DNA from: Candidatus Thalassarchaeum betae
GTDB taxonomy: Archaea > Thermoplasmatota > Poseidoniia > Poseidoniales > Thalassarchaeaceae
Length of the DNA stretch: 64,000 nucleotides
Assembly: GCA_003193925.1 (NCBI GenBank)
Contig: PSPG01000008.1
Span: 1 to 64,000, forward strand
Direction: 5' to 3'
The position numbers were made by a program, and so were the translations under genes. Below are positions 52,783-61,917 of this stretch, one piece after another. Each line of letters opens with the position of its first letter. The first letter of the stretch is position 1. The notes beneath the pieces are model-generated. The model did no database searches. It was not told the origin of the DNA and saw nothing but the letters and a program-made list of their open reading frames with translations.

Positions 52783-54732
52783 TCAGGACCAAGTGAGTGC
52801 GGATGCATCCATTGTAGCCAACCTGCAGGTCATGCCCTCACACAACCAACCCCCCCATTCCGCTTCCCCGCGGTCCTTGCCACTCATGGGCTCACAGCTG
52901 GAGGCGACCAACTGATTCCAAGCAGCGGTGCGCCTTAGATTCTCGACCTCGGCAGGTTCACTCCCCGAGTGATGGATGAACCAGACTTGGCCTGGTTCTG
53001 CAAATCCTTGGGCAGCGCAGATTAGAGCCCAGTGGCCACCAGCTCTGGCGACTAGGTCGTCCCCTGCACTGATTATCGCCTTCTCGGCCGATCCCCTCCA
53101 CTCATCGGCTTGGGAGTGGTCAGGCCATAGCAGCAACAGGGTTCGCAGCAGTTCAACCACCACCGCCGTAGCACCCGGTACCGCAGAATCGGAGACGGAC
53201 CTCTGTCTGACGGGAAGTTCAGTGTGGTCGGCGCTGGTCATCCAGAAGCCACCATCAGGGTCGGCGAATATTTTGAGCAGCTGGCTGGTAATCTCGAGGC
53301 TCCGGTGTAAGCATTCCTTGTCATCCCAGCGTATTCCCCAGCGTAGTAGACCGAGTGCAGCCCATGCATAATCATCTAGGAAACCCGGCCCCCCCAGAGT
53401 GTCGCCCCTTCTTGTACGAAGGACGTCCTTACGAGACAGGAACTCCTTGCAGATATGCTGGCCAATGCTCTTCGCATCATCTTCGGGTAAATCTGCACAG
53501 GCGACCAACAGCATGCCGTTCCACGCGGTAAGCACCTTGTCATCTGTACCGGGCCGAGCCCGCTCGGACCGCTTCTTGAGAAGGTGAATGCGTAAGTCTT
53601 CATCATCATCGAGCCCGTTGACCTCATGTAGTGATAGTACGCTTCGACCACTGTTCTCGAAGTTACCCTGCTCGGTGATTCCGAAGCGTTCGCAGGCCAC
53701 TGTATCCTCAGCCTGTTCGGGAGTCCACAAGTAGAATTCTCCTTCCTCAGATTTCCCATCTTCTCCGACCGAGTCAGCGTCGAGAGTCGACCACACACCT
53801 CCGGAGGGGTCTAGCATCTCATTGCGAATCCATTCTAATGTCAGTCCGATCACCCTGTCATTCTGGCTCCCTATTCCGAGGCGACGCGCCTTCTCGTGAA
53901 CCGCTAGCATCAGGGCGTTGTCGTAGAGCATCTTCTCGAAGTGAGGAACTTCCCATCCAGCATCCACGCAATACCTATGCCAGCCACCTGCGAGATGGTC
54001 GAATAGACCACGGGTTGCCATAACGTCCAACGAATGAGAAACGGTGTCTCTCTCTCCTGCACGTAGCAAGCCTTCCATATCCATAGGGTGCGGAAACTTC
54101 GGAGCACCCACTATTCCTCCATTGACGGGGTCGTAGACCCTCTTGGAGTGGCTCAGCGCAGCCAATATGGATTCCTTGATCAGAGATTCAACATCTTGTG
54201 ATGATCCCCCTCCTATCGATGATTTCTGGATTTGCTCCGTAATCAGTTCCGAGGAGTTGATGACCTGCTCGCGTTGCTCATGCCATGCCTGCACGACGCT
54301 CTCGATCAGTCGTCCCCATGATGGTTTGTTGTAGCGTTGTACGGGAGGGAAGTAGGTGCCTGCGAAGAACGGTTTGAGCGTGTCCGGGTCGACAAACACA
54401 TTCAGCGGCCAGCCTCCACCGCCCGTGTAAATCTGGCACGCCGCCATATACAGCGCATCGACATCCGGACTCTCCTCACGGTCGACCTTAATGCAGACAA
54501 GTGATTCATTCATCTGTTTAGCCGTCAGCTCATCATTGAATGATTCGTGCTCCATCACGTGACACCAATGACAGGCGGCGTACCCGATGGATACGAGCAG
54601 GGGTCGGTCTAGTTTCTTGGCCAGTTCGATGGCTTCCTCATCCCATGGTTGCCAAGAGACTGGATTAGAGGCGTGCTGGAGCAGATATGGCGAGGTACAT
54701 CCGCCGAGTCGGTTGGTGACCTCATCTGCCAT
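52783..54732 (-). CDS. DUF255/YyaL thioredoxin-domain protein
   Basis: The N-terminal thioredoxin-like DUF255 domain contains [28 protein letters not shown] (redox pair Cys54, Cys57) and [14 protein letters not shown] long alpha/alpha-barrel similar to N-acylglucosamine epimerases follows (WYCV...[12 protein letters not shown]). The family (human SPATA20) is widespread with no settled function. Length of 649 is slightly short. By eye its composition is less GC-rich than the surrounding genes, which may reflect transfer or relaxed codon use. Confidence 0.9.
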   Translation of the reverse strand: MADEVTNRLGGCTSPYLLQHASNPVSWQPWDEEAIELAKKLDRPLLVSIGYAACHWCHVMEHESFNDELTAKQMNESLVCIKVDREESPDVDALYMAACQIYTGGGGWPLNVFVDPDTLKPFFAGTYFPPVQRYNKPSWGRLIESVVQAWHEQREQVINSSELITEQIQKSSIGGGSSQDVESLIKESILAALSHSKRVYDPVNGGIVGAPKFPHPMDMEGLLRAGERDTVSHSLDVMATRGLFDHLAGGWHRYCVDAGWEVPHFEKMLYDNALMLAVHEKARRLGIGSQNDRVIGLTLEWIRNEMLDPSGGVWSTLDADSVGEDGKSEEGEFYLWTPEQAEDTVACERFGITEQGNFENSGRSVLSLHEVNGLDDDEDLRIHLLKKRSERARPGTDDKVLTAWNGMLLVACADLPEDDAKSIGQHICKEFLSRKDVLRTRRGDTLGGPGFLDDYAWAALGLLRWGIRWDDKECLHRSLEITSQLLKIFADPDGGFWMTSADHTELPVRQRSVSDSAVPGATAVVVELLRTLLLLWPDHSQADEWRGSAEKAIISAGDDLVARAGGHWALICAAQGFAEPGQVWFIHHSGSEPAEVENLRRTAAWNQLVASSCEPMSGKDRGEAEWGGWLCEGMTCRLATMDASALTWS

Positions 54733-54871
54733 GGTGCGCCATCGAGTTCAGGCACATGAACCCGAGTATCATTGAGACCGTGCATCACCCCTTGGCCTCT
54801 ACAGTACGAAGCGGGGGGTGAAACACAGGCGAAACAGAGAGTTCGCCTCGGGCCTGGTCCCGCCCGGGGGC

Positions 54872-55267
54872 CTAGCCGAGTTCGTGGCCGGTGGTACTGT
54901 CGACATGTTCGGGAAGGTCTCCCTCGTGGTGGTCCCCGGTCGACGAGGTCCCGGACAGCTCAAACATCAGGATCGACGCGCCCGGTGACGTGGGCCTGTG
55001 GAAAACGCCCCTAGGAACGACGTAGGTATCCCCTTTGAGGAGTGTCACCGTGTGCTCTGTGCCGTCGTCGCTGCGCATGGCGATATCAAACCGCCCGTCG
55101 AGCACGAGGAAGAACTCGTCGGTGTACTCGTGGACGTGCCACACGTGCTCACCCTCGACATGCGCGATGCGGACGTCGTAGTCGTTCATCCTAGCGACGA
55201 TGCGCGGACTCCAGATAGCGTCGAACGAGGCGAGGGCTTCCGACAGGTTCACTGGTCCTTGCCCCAT
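54872..55267 (-). CDS. Single-domain cupin protein
   Basis: Cupin motif 1 is present as GEHVWHVHEYTDEFFLVLDG (two His and one Glu metal ligands), and motif 2 as GDTYVVPRGVFHRP (third His). At 131 residues it is a stand-alone barrel, as in many small isomerases, dioxygenase-like or sensor proteins; substrate unknown. The tail is His/Asp/Gly-rich. TTATGC about 29 nt upstream may be its promoter. It lies downstream of pckA on the same strand but with its own 98-bp leader region. Confidence 0.85.
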   Translation of the reverse strand: MGQGPVNLSEALASFDAIWSPRIVARMNDYDVRIAHVEGEHVWHVHEYTDEFFLVLDGRFDIAMRSDDGTEHTVTLLKGDTYVVPRGVFHRPTSPGASILMFELSGTSSTGDHHEGDLPEHVDSTTGHELG

Positions 55268-55347
55268 GCATATCCGATTGCTCCCACTTGCATAACTGTT
55301 GTTGATTGCTTACACTCGACTTCGTTCAGGTGCATAATTCAAAGTCG

Positions 55348-55363
55348 CAGTGGGTACCCACTG
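55348..55363. terminator. 16-bp perfect palindrome after pckA
   Basis: CAGTGGGTACCCACTG is fully self-complementary and ends 2 bp from the pckA stop codon. It may end transcription or bind a dimeric regulator of the downstream cupin gene. A related half, CAGTGGGTACCC, follows the stop of the deiodinase-like gene at about 17629. Confidence 0.4.
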
Positions 55364-55365
55364 AG

Positions 55366-56970
55366 TCAGCCTATAACTCGAGGCGCGGATGAGAGGACTT
55401 CCTCGCTGCAATCCTCGGCGTATTGCTCGAAATTGTCGATGAGTAAGTCCGCCACATTGTCGTACTTCCTCTTGTCATGCCATGTTTCGCGAGGCTGGAG
55501 GATTTTGTCAGGGACCCCCTGGCAAGTGGTCGGGACTTGAAATCCGAAGCGCTCGTCCTCCACGAACAGGACATCGTCCAAGTCTCCGTCTAGAGCCGCG
55601 TTCAGAAGTGCTCGGGTCCACTTGATCTTGATTCGGCTGCTCTCTAGATGACCGCCTGCGACCCAGCCGGTGTTGATCAGCCAGCACTTGGCATCGTTCT
55701 CGCGGATCTTCTTCGACAGCAGGTCGGCGTAGACGCGTGGGTGACGAGGCATGAAGGGTGCACCGAAGCAGGTCGAGAAGGTGGCTTGGGGCTCGGTGAT
55801 TCCGACTTCGGTCCCAGCGACCTTCGCAGTGTATCCCGACATGAAGTGGTAAGCGGCCTGTTCGGGGCTCAGCTTGGACAGAGGGGGTAGCACGCCGAAG
55901 GCGTCGCATGTCAGGAAGACCACGTTCTTCGGATTTCCCGCCATGGAATCCGGAGTGCGGTTCTCTATGGCCTCGATCGGGTAGGAGCAACGGGTGTTCT
56001 GGGTCAGGGAGTCGTTGTCGAAGTCGGGCGTCCCATCAGCGTTCAGCACGACGTTCTCCAGGATCGAGCCGGGTCTGTGGGTTGTTGCGTAGATCGCCGG
56101 CTCGTCCTCCTCGGACAATCTGATCAGCTTGGCGTAGCAACCACCCTCGAAGTTGAACACGCCGTTGTCGGACCAGCCGTGCTCATCATCGCCGACCAAG
56201 GCTCTTCCCGGATCAGCGGAGAGGGTGGTCTTGCCGGTCCCGGAGAGCCCGAAGAAGAGGGCTGAGTTCTCGCCGTCGGTGTTGGCCGAGCAGTGCATAG
56301 GCAGGAGGCCTTCAGTAGGCAGAATGTGATTCATGATGGTGAAGATGGCCTTCTTGATCTCGCCCGCGTAGTGGGTGCCGCCGATTATCGCCAGCCCACG
56401 GTCGAGGGCGAGGATGATGAAGACGTCTGAATTGACGCCATCGGTCTTTGGTTCTGATCTCAGGTCGGGGGCGTGGAGAATGGTGTACTGCGGGACGTGT
56501 GAGACCAGATCTTTCTTTGAGGCGCGCAGGAACATGTTGTGCATGAAAGCGGCGTGCCACGCCTTCTCAGTGACCAGCCTGACTGGCATTCGGTACTCCG
56601 GGTCCGCCCCGCAGAAGGCGTCCTTGACGAACAGAAAATCAGAGTTGTCCAAGTGCTGTCTGGTCTTCTCCAGAAGGCCCTCGAACACCTCCGGGTCGAT
56701 CGGCATGTTCACCTCGCCCCACCGGACGTGCTCAGCGAGTCCGGGCTCGTTGACGATGAAGCGGTCGTTCGGCGAGCGGCCTGTGCGCTCGCCGGTGGTG
56801 GCTAGCAGAACCCCGTGGGCTGTGAGTTTGCCCTCACCCCGCTCAATGGAGATCCTGTGTAGCTCCTCCCAGCCCAAGTTCCAGTGCACTGCGCCTTGGG
56901 GGTCGAGCCCGTGGGAGGCAAGAGGGGTTGCGAAGTTGCGGGAGTCACCTGGCATTGAGGATGGCTCCAT
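55366..56970 (-). CDS. pckA: Phosphoenolpyruvate carboxykinase (ATP)
   Basis: This enzyme converts oxaloacetate to PEP with ATP at the gluconeogenic branch point. Signatures are TGERTGRSPNDRFIV, the kinase-1a loop FGLSGTGKTTLSADP, the kinase-2 region DDEHGWSDNGVFNFEGGCYAK and the adenine-binding CRSY-like segment NTRCSYPIE. With the ATG at 56970 it has 534 residues, the family norm. A CTTGAAGG box 26 nt upstream supports that start. It is the bacterial ATP type, not the GTP type common in other archaea. Confidence 0.96.
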   Translation of the reverse strand: MEPSSMPGDSRNFATPLASHGLDPQGAVHWNLGWEELHRISIERGEGKLTAHGVLLATTGERTGRSPNDRFIVNEPGLAEHVRWGEVNMPIDPEVFEGLLEKTRQHLDNSDFLFVKDAFCGADPEYRMPVRLVTEKAWHAAFMHNMFLRASKKDLVSHVPQYTILHAPDLRSEPKTDGVNSDVFIILALDRGLAIIGGTHYAGEIKKAIFTIMNHILPTEGLLPMHCSANTDGENSALFFGLSGTGKTTLSADPGRALVGDDEHGWSDNGVFNFEGGCYAKLIRLSEEDEPAIYATTHRPGSILENVVLNADGTPDFDNDSLTQNTRCSYPIEAIENRTPDSMAGNPKNVVFLTCDAFGVLPPLSKLSPEQAAYHFMSGYTAKVAGTEVGITEPQATFSTCFGAPFMPRHPRVYADLLSKKIRENDAKCWLINTGWVAGGHLESSRIKIKWTRALLNAALDGDLDDVLFVEDERFGFQVPTTCQGVPDKILQPRETWHDKRKYDNVADLLIDNFEQYAEDCSEEVLSSAPRVIG

Positions 56971-56993
56971 GACGGCCGACGCCGAGATTCCCC

Positions 56994-57000
56994 CTTCAAG
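56994..57000 (-). promoter_or_regulatory. Box A of pckA
   Basis: CTTGAAG on the minus strand is centred about 26 nt before the ATG at 56970. Confidence 0.45.
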
Positions 57001-57101
57001 CGTTGCGGCTAGGCTACCGACCTCGTGAATGGCGAAAGCCACTGTTCCGAGTGCTCTGGCTGGGGATGCGATTATGCGGGAGTGGCTTCGGTCGGGATTT
57101 G

Positions 57102-60100
57102 ATGAGTGACGAAGCCCCGGATGACAGAATCATCCGAGAGCGGGAGTTTCGCAGGAAGGTGAACATCGATTTGAGCGATGTAGTCGTTCCTGAGAGAAGC
57201 GGGGACGAGGAGGAGCGACGAGAGCAGCTCGCCTCCGCGGTCGACGAGGCTCTGGGCAGCGTGTTCGACCCGTTCGAGCAGCCGAGTGGCGACGAGGCGG
57301 GCGCGGTACAGGAGGACGGGAGTGTTCCTCTCGCGCCCGAGCGAGACATAGTGACCGAGGTCGCCGTCGAGGGCGAGCGTCGCGTCAACTGGATGCTCAT
57401 GGTGTCGATGATAATCGTCTACAGCGCAATTGGGATTCAGGCCGGCCTCGCGCTGTCACCCCTCCTAGCGACGGCCGTGCTGCTCATCCTCGCTGGAATC
57501 GGTTTCGCTCTCGGCGAGCGCTGGGTTCCCGAGCCGAATATGACCCTGCTGGGCGTCACCTGGGTCATCATCTCGATGAAGGTCCTGTATGGGCTCGCAA
57601 TCGAACTCAATCGATGGGGCTTCATCGAAATCGAGGCTCTGGGGGCATTGCTGCTATTCTTGGTGGCGATGAATGTCGTCGTCGCTTACAGGCATGACCA
57701 CGATGCCATCGCCGCACAGTCCACGCTGGTCCTGCTCGCCATCGGCTCGACTGCCGGCTCGGTCCTAGGCGAGATTGGCGTCGCGGCGATGATCCTCATT
57801 GCCACCCTGCTAGTGCACGGTCTGGCTCTCCACCGCCAGTCCGGAAACTTGGCTGCTCTCGGTGTCGCCGCGTCCAACCTCTGGATAGGCATGCACGCCA
57901 TCACCGGCGGCTTTGAGATAGGTACCCTGAGGATTCTGCCTCTGGACAGTCCGCTGCTGCTCTTCCTCCTGCTGATGACGATCACCGCAATCAACGCCAC
58001 TATGGCCGCGCGCTTTGCGCGCGAGGACAACTGGTTCTCCAAGGGCTGCAAAGCACTGGGACTGGGCGAGCCGGGGCTCTGGGGTGTCTCAATCGCCCTC
58101 GGCATGGTGGGCGCCCTGCTGGCCGTTGCCGCCAGTCGCGAGGAGGTGGGTTACGCGCTTGGGATGGTGACCTTCCTCGGAGCGGCCTTCGGTGGCTCGT
58201 ATCTCTCTGTCAGGGGAGTCGCGTCGAAGCGCGTCGCTACCCCTCTGCTCGGCGTGACGCCGATTCTGGTCCTCATCCTGATTGCCGGGAGCAGGGTGGA
58301 TGCCGCTCTGCCTCTGGACTCGTACGAGCTGTTCACGGTACTGGGGTTCATAGTCACAGGCTTCGTGATGCTGAGGGACCAGGAGAGGGTCACAGACAGG
58401 GCGCTGTGGCTTGGCTCGATGGTCATCCTGATGCTGCTGGTACTGCTGGTGCCCACTGAGGCATCGGACTCCGGAGGCGACGGGGGGGTCGTGCTGCTGG
58501 TCCTGCTCGGCGCCCTCCACATCGGCACCGCCGTGCTCGCGATCAAGAGAGGGTCTCCCTCGCTCGCTGGCGTCACCGTGTTACTGCCTTGGAGCTGGGT
58601 GCTCATCGAGGAGATCGTTCAGGAGACGGTCAGGACGCTCCTCGTCGCCAACGACGTCACCGACCCGGGTAGCCTCATCGACCTCGATCCCGAGCCTCTG
58701 GGGGTCTATCTGGCGCTGAGTTCGATACTCCTAGTGGTAGTGAACGTCAGGCTAGGCGGGACCGGAGTCAACCTCGCTGCGCGCTTTCTAGGGGTCACGG
58801 AAATCTCAGCATCCATCCGTGACTCTGGGGCCCTGCAGCTCTGGTCGATGGGATGGTGGCTGCCTCTGTTCACGATGATATTCATGGCTCATTTCGGCGG
58901 TTTCACCGTCGCCACGCTGCTCTTGGTACTCGTCTTGCTCACGGCTCTGCACTTCGGAGCCGAAATCGCCGACAAGAGAATTGGCGGCGCTGGCAACATG
59001 GTCACGATACTTGCTGTGGCAGTAGTGGTCATGCAGTGGCGTCACGGGCTCTTCGTGCCGCTGTCCGCCCTGCTCTGCGTCTCGATTGTCGCCCTATTGC
59101 TCACTCGCGCGCCCAGCAATGAGAAACTGTACACCAGCGGGATGTCGATGATGAGCCTGCCACTATTGCTGGCGCTTTCCGGCAGAGAGGCTTCGATGCT
59201 GCTGGAGTCAACCGTCTCACTGCCGGATATCGATACGAGTCTGGTAGCCGTGCTATGCACCGCGGCTGTGCTGGGTGTTTACCTGCCTCGCGCGGGTAGC
59301 ATAGAGAAACTGCTCAATCCCGCCCTCGCAGCGCTGTGGCTTCTGGTGATCACCATCGCGCTGTCATTCGACCAGGGGGATCAAACCACCAAGGTCGCCT
59401 CCATAGCGATGTTTGTGGTCAGCTCGCTGTGGCTCGTTGCACGCGGCGAGCTGAGGGCCGAACTCAGGTCGGTGGCCATGCGGGACTCCAGAATCGAGAT
59501 GGCCGCTAAGGCCGCTGGTGAGGAGGCGATGCTCGAGGGAAGTGGGGCAGTCTCGATGTACGACGCCCGGAGGGCCGCTCTGGAAGCCGAGCGTCGCAAG
59601 AGGCGGGACAAGTCGGACACCGACGACCTCGAGGAGCTCTACACCACCGATGTCAGCCACAAGCCCGTCGTCGTGACGGCGGTGCTCTCGCTGATACTTG
59701 GTGCAGGAATCATACTGGGTTTGCTCAACGGGTCGAACCCGCTGATGCTGGTCGCAATCGGCGTCTTCGCCACCGCTCTCATCGCATTGGCCCGACACCG
59801 CTCGAAGAGCCTGGATCTTGAACTGCCTCACATCATGGGCATGGAGATGCCCATAGCCATGGCAATCAGTGGGCTGGTGGCCGCCCATGTGGCATCACAC
59901 CTCGGTCCGGGAAGCAGCAACCAGCAGCTTCTGGACATGGCTGTGGTCACGATGCTGCTGCTCGAGTTGGTGGCGATATCCCTGATGGGGCAGGACAAAC
60001 TGCTGGACAGGATACCCATAGCGCTCGACTGGATTGTGCTCCCTCTGCTCGCCGGCAGGATGCTGGGTGCGATTGCAGTCGAGGCTCTGCCCTACCCACT

Positions 60101-60833
60101 CACGATCGATCCGTTCGAGGGCGAGATGCTCGAATGGAAGATGCCGTGGATCCTGCTTGAGTCGGTCCTGGTCCTGTGCGTGCTCACCGACGCATGGATA
60201 GACCGCAAGAGACGGGCTGCCGGGCGAGGGGACTGGAAGAACTCCTCCGGCCGGGGTGCTCGCAGCTTGGTCATCGTGTTGCTCTCGTTCGGTCCCGCAG
60301 GCATCCTAGCGGTAGCCAGCGTCATCGAGCAGGGCTGGAGGTACAGGCAGCCGAGCGCGGTCGGTATCGCCATCCCCGCTGGCCTGATGGCGCTATTCGC
60401 CGTCGGTAACTGGTGCGAACCGGTCATGGACGTGGTCCCGGAGATCACCATGGCCACGGGTCTGCTGCTTCTGGTGCTGTGTGCCTTGACCGTCCCTCTC
60501 AAGGGCGGCGATTGGACGATGATGCTGGCGTTCAACTCGCATCTGCTCATCATAGTCATCGCCGTCGCGCATCACGCCACCTCGGTTCTGCTTCCGGTGC
60601 TGCTCGTCGCACTCTCCTCGACGGTCTGGATAGTGGGCATACTGCAGTTGCGACGTACCCTGCGGATCTGGGGCTTGGCCGACCTGCTGGTCGCCATCAT
60701 AGGTGCGCTGATATTCGTCGATGGCATATTCGAGCCGACCACGATGCTGATTGCCCTGATGGTGGTCGCTGCGGAGCTCGGCGTTGTCTCCTGGCTCGGT
60801 CTGCGCAACGAAGAGCAGTTGGTTAAGGACTGA
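57102..60833 (+). CDS. Very large polytopic membrane protein of unknown function (1243 aa)
   Basis: An acidic cytosolic N-terminus of about 95 residues (EREFRRKVNIDLSDVVVP) precedes a dense run of some 20 or more hydrophobic helices. A basic/acidic cytosolic loop (about residues 800-885, with AALEAERRKRRDKSDTDDLEE) splits it, and more helices follow. No transporter signature, catalytic motif or DUF is recognised; the layout resembles DUF2339-like giant membrane proteins only in general form. The ATG at 57102 has GATTATG about 28 nt upstream and excludes a non-conserved upstream extension. Confidence 0.75.
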   Translation: MSDEAPDDRIIREREFRRKVNIDLSDVVVPERSGDEEERREQLASAVDEALGSVFDPFEQPSGDEAGAVQEDGSVPLAPERDIVTEVAVEGERRVNWMLMVSMIIVYSAIGIQAGLALSPLLATAVLLILAGIGFALGERWVPEPNMTLLGVTWVIISMKVLYGLAIELNRWGFIEIEALGALLLFLVAMNVVVAYRHDHDAIAAQSTLVLLAIGSTAGSVLGEIGVAAMILIATLLVHGLALHRQSGNLAALGVAASNLWIGMHAITGGFEIGTLRILPLDSPLLLFLLLMTITAINATMAARFAREDNWFSKGCKALGLGEPGLWGVSIALGMVGALLAVAASREEVGYALGMVTFLGAAFGGSYLSVRGVASKRVATPLLGVTPILVLILIAGSRVDAALPLDSYELFTVLGFIVTGFVMLRDQERVTDRALWLGSMVILMLLVLLVPTEASDSGGDGGVVLLVLLGALHIGTAVLAIKRGSPSLAGVTVLLPWSWVLIEEIVQETVRTLLVANDVTDPGSLIDLDPEPLGVYLALSSILLVVVNVRLGGTGVNLAARFLGVTEISASIRDSGALQLWSMGWWLPLFTMIFMAHFGGFTVATLLLVLVLLTALHFGAEIADKRIGGAGNMVTILAVAVVVMQWRHGLFVPLSALLCVSIVALLLTRAPSNEKLYTSGMSMMSLPLLLALSGREASMLLESTVSLPDIDTSLVAVLCTAAVLGVYLPRAGSIEKLLNPALAALWLLVITIALSFDQGDQTTKVASIAMFVVSSLWLVARGELRAELRSVAMRDSRIEMAAKAAGEEAMLEGSGAVSMYDARRAALEAERRKRRDKSDTDDLEELYTTDVSHKPVVVTAVLSLILGAGIILGLLNGSNPLMLVAIGVFATALIALARHRSKSLDLELPHIMGMEMPIAMAISGLVAAHVASHLGPGSSNQQLLDMAVVTMLLLELVAISLMGQDKLLDRIPIALDWIVLPLLAGRMLGAIAVEALPYPLTIDPFEGEMLEWKMPWILLESVLVLCVLTDAWIDRKRRAAGRGDWKNSSGRGARSLVIVLLSFGPAGILAVASVIEQGWRYRQPSAVGIAIPAGLMALFAVGNWCEPVMDVVPEITMATGLLLLVLCALTVPLKGGDWTMMLAFNSHLLIIVIAVAHHATSVLLPVLLVALSSTVWIVGILQLRRTLRIWGLADLLVAIIGALIFVDGIFEPTTMLIALMVVAAELGVVSWLGLRNEEQLVKD

Positions 60834-60940
60834 GTATTGTCATAGAAGGTCACTACGAGCCTGTCGCGGACCCGGATAATCGAGCGAGCACAATCCCCGA
60901 ACGGGCCAACGTTGATGACAGACGGTACCGACAAGCAATC

Positions 60941-61891
60941 GTGACAAGGTCGTGGATATCGGACACGCCCGACGAGGTCGAGCACCCGCCCGTGCCGCTG
61001 GGGCTCAACGAGATGACTGTGCCCCGGGCTGCCATACTGCTGTCGCTGGGCACCGCCCTAGTGCTGTTGCTCTCCACAATCTGGCTTGGCTGGGCCGCTT
61101 GGCACTTCAACGCCAATCTGGAGGCGTCCTTCGGCCCAGCCACTGAAGCCCCATCCATAGACGGCCGCTGGACTTGGGAGGTCGACCTGCTGTTCGACAC
61201 CTGCTCGCCCCGCGAGGACGACTGGACTTGGCCGGACAACCTCGCCGAGCAGGACGGTGTCTTCCTGTATCCGGGCGAGCTCCGCTGCGACTGGGAGCAC
61301 CAGGGTGACGGCGACCGTGCAAGCGTGGTGATCTACAATCGTGGCAACGAGTCGCTCAATCTGGTGCTGGAGATCCAAGGCGGGGATGTGATCTTCTCAG
61401 CGACCGACGAGACCGGTGACGTACTGAATCTGGAGGGCAGCGAGAGCAGGATCGTGGAGATCGAGCTTCTGGACGACGTGTCCGAGAGCGACATCACAAT
61501 CTCAGTCAGCCATCTCACGGTGGTGGACGCGGAGGTTCTCCTAGACGTGCAGATATTCAAGGGTACAGAGGAGCGAGATATCCACATCAATGACAACGAC
61601 AGGATCGAGGTCCATTACATCGTCTGGAACGCCGACACCGAAGAGAAGCTGGACGAGGGGGACTTACTCGTCACAGCAGGCGACGACCCTGCCTACATCT
61701 ACGGGTTCGGATGGTCGGCGATAGGCTTGGACATCAACAACGACAGGGGCCTCATTCCAGGCATTGACACCGGTACTGCCCATACCACCCTACTGCCTCC
61801 TCCCATCGCCTACGGTAACAGTGACGGCCACGAATTACAGGATGCTTGGCTGCGTTTCGAGCTGAAGGTCGTCAGGGCCCCGATTTCCTAG
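60941..61891 (+). CDS. Membrane-anchored FKBP-like peptidyl-prolyl isomerase
   Basis: One N-terminal transmembrane helix (about 30-56) tethers an external part. A beta-sandwich of about 130 residues comes first, with two Cys likely joined by a disulfide. A divergent FKBP domain (about 215-314) then shows DRIEVHYIVWN, GLIPGIDTGT and LLPPPIAYG, followed by a last strand WLRFELKVV. The Trp at the floor of the FK506 pocket (usual VI-x-GW) is replaced by Ile, so isomerase activity is uncertain, and a chaperone role for exported proteins is possible. The GTG start at 60941 keeps the basic stretch before the helix. Confidence 0.72.
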   Translation: MTRSWISDTPDEVEHPPVPLGLNEMTVPRAAILLSLGTALVLLLSTIWLGWAAWHFNANLEASFGPATEAPSIDGRWTWEVDLLFDTCSPREDDWTWPDNLAEQDGVFLYPGELRCDWEHQGDGDRASVVIYNRGNESLNLVLEIQGGDVIFSATDETGDVLNLEGSESRIVEIELLDDVSESDITISVSHLTVVDAEVLLDVQIFKGTEERDIHINDNDRIEVHYIVWNADTEEKLDEGDLLVTAGDDPAYIYGFGWSAIGLDINNDRGLIPGIDTGTAHTTLLPPPIAYGNSDGHELQDAWLRFELKVVRAPIS

Positions 61892-61917
61892 GGAACTCGC
61901 GAAAGTGACTTGACCAT

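Noticed and set aside
52783-54732. DUF255 gene as a recent horizontal insertion because of lower GC
   Set aside because: The difference is only an impression by eye, there are no mobile-element marks, and the family is widespread in archaea. Composition would have to be computed.
54733-54871. Possible short gene between the DUF255 and cupin genes
   Set aside because: Only short frames without ribosome-binding sites or motifs are present. The stretch more likely holds the DUF255 promoter and the cupin 3' end.
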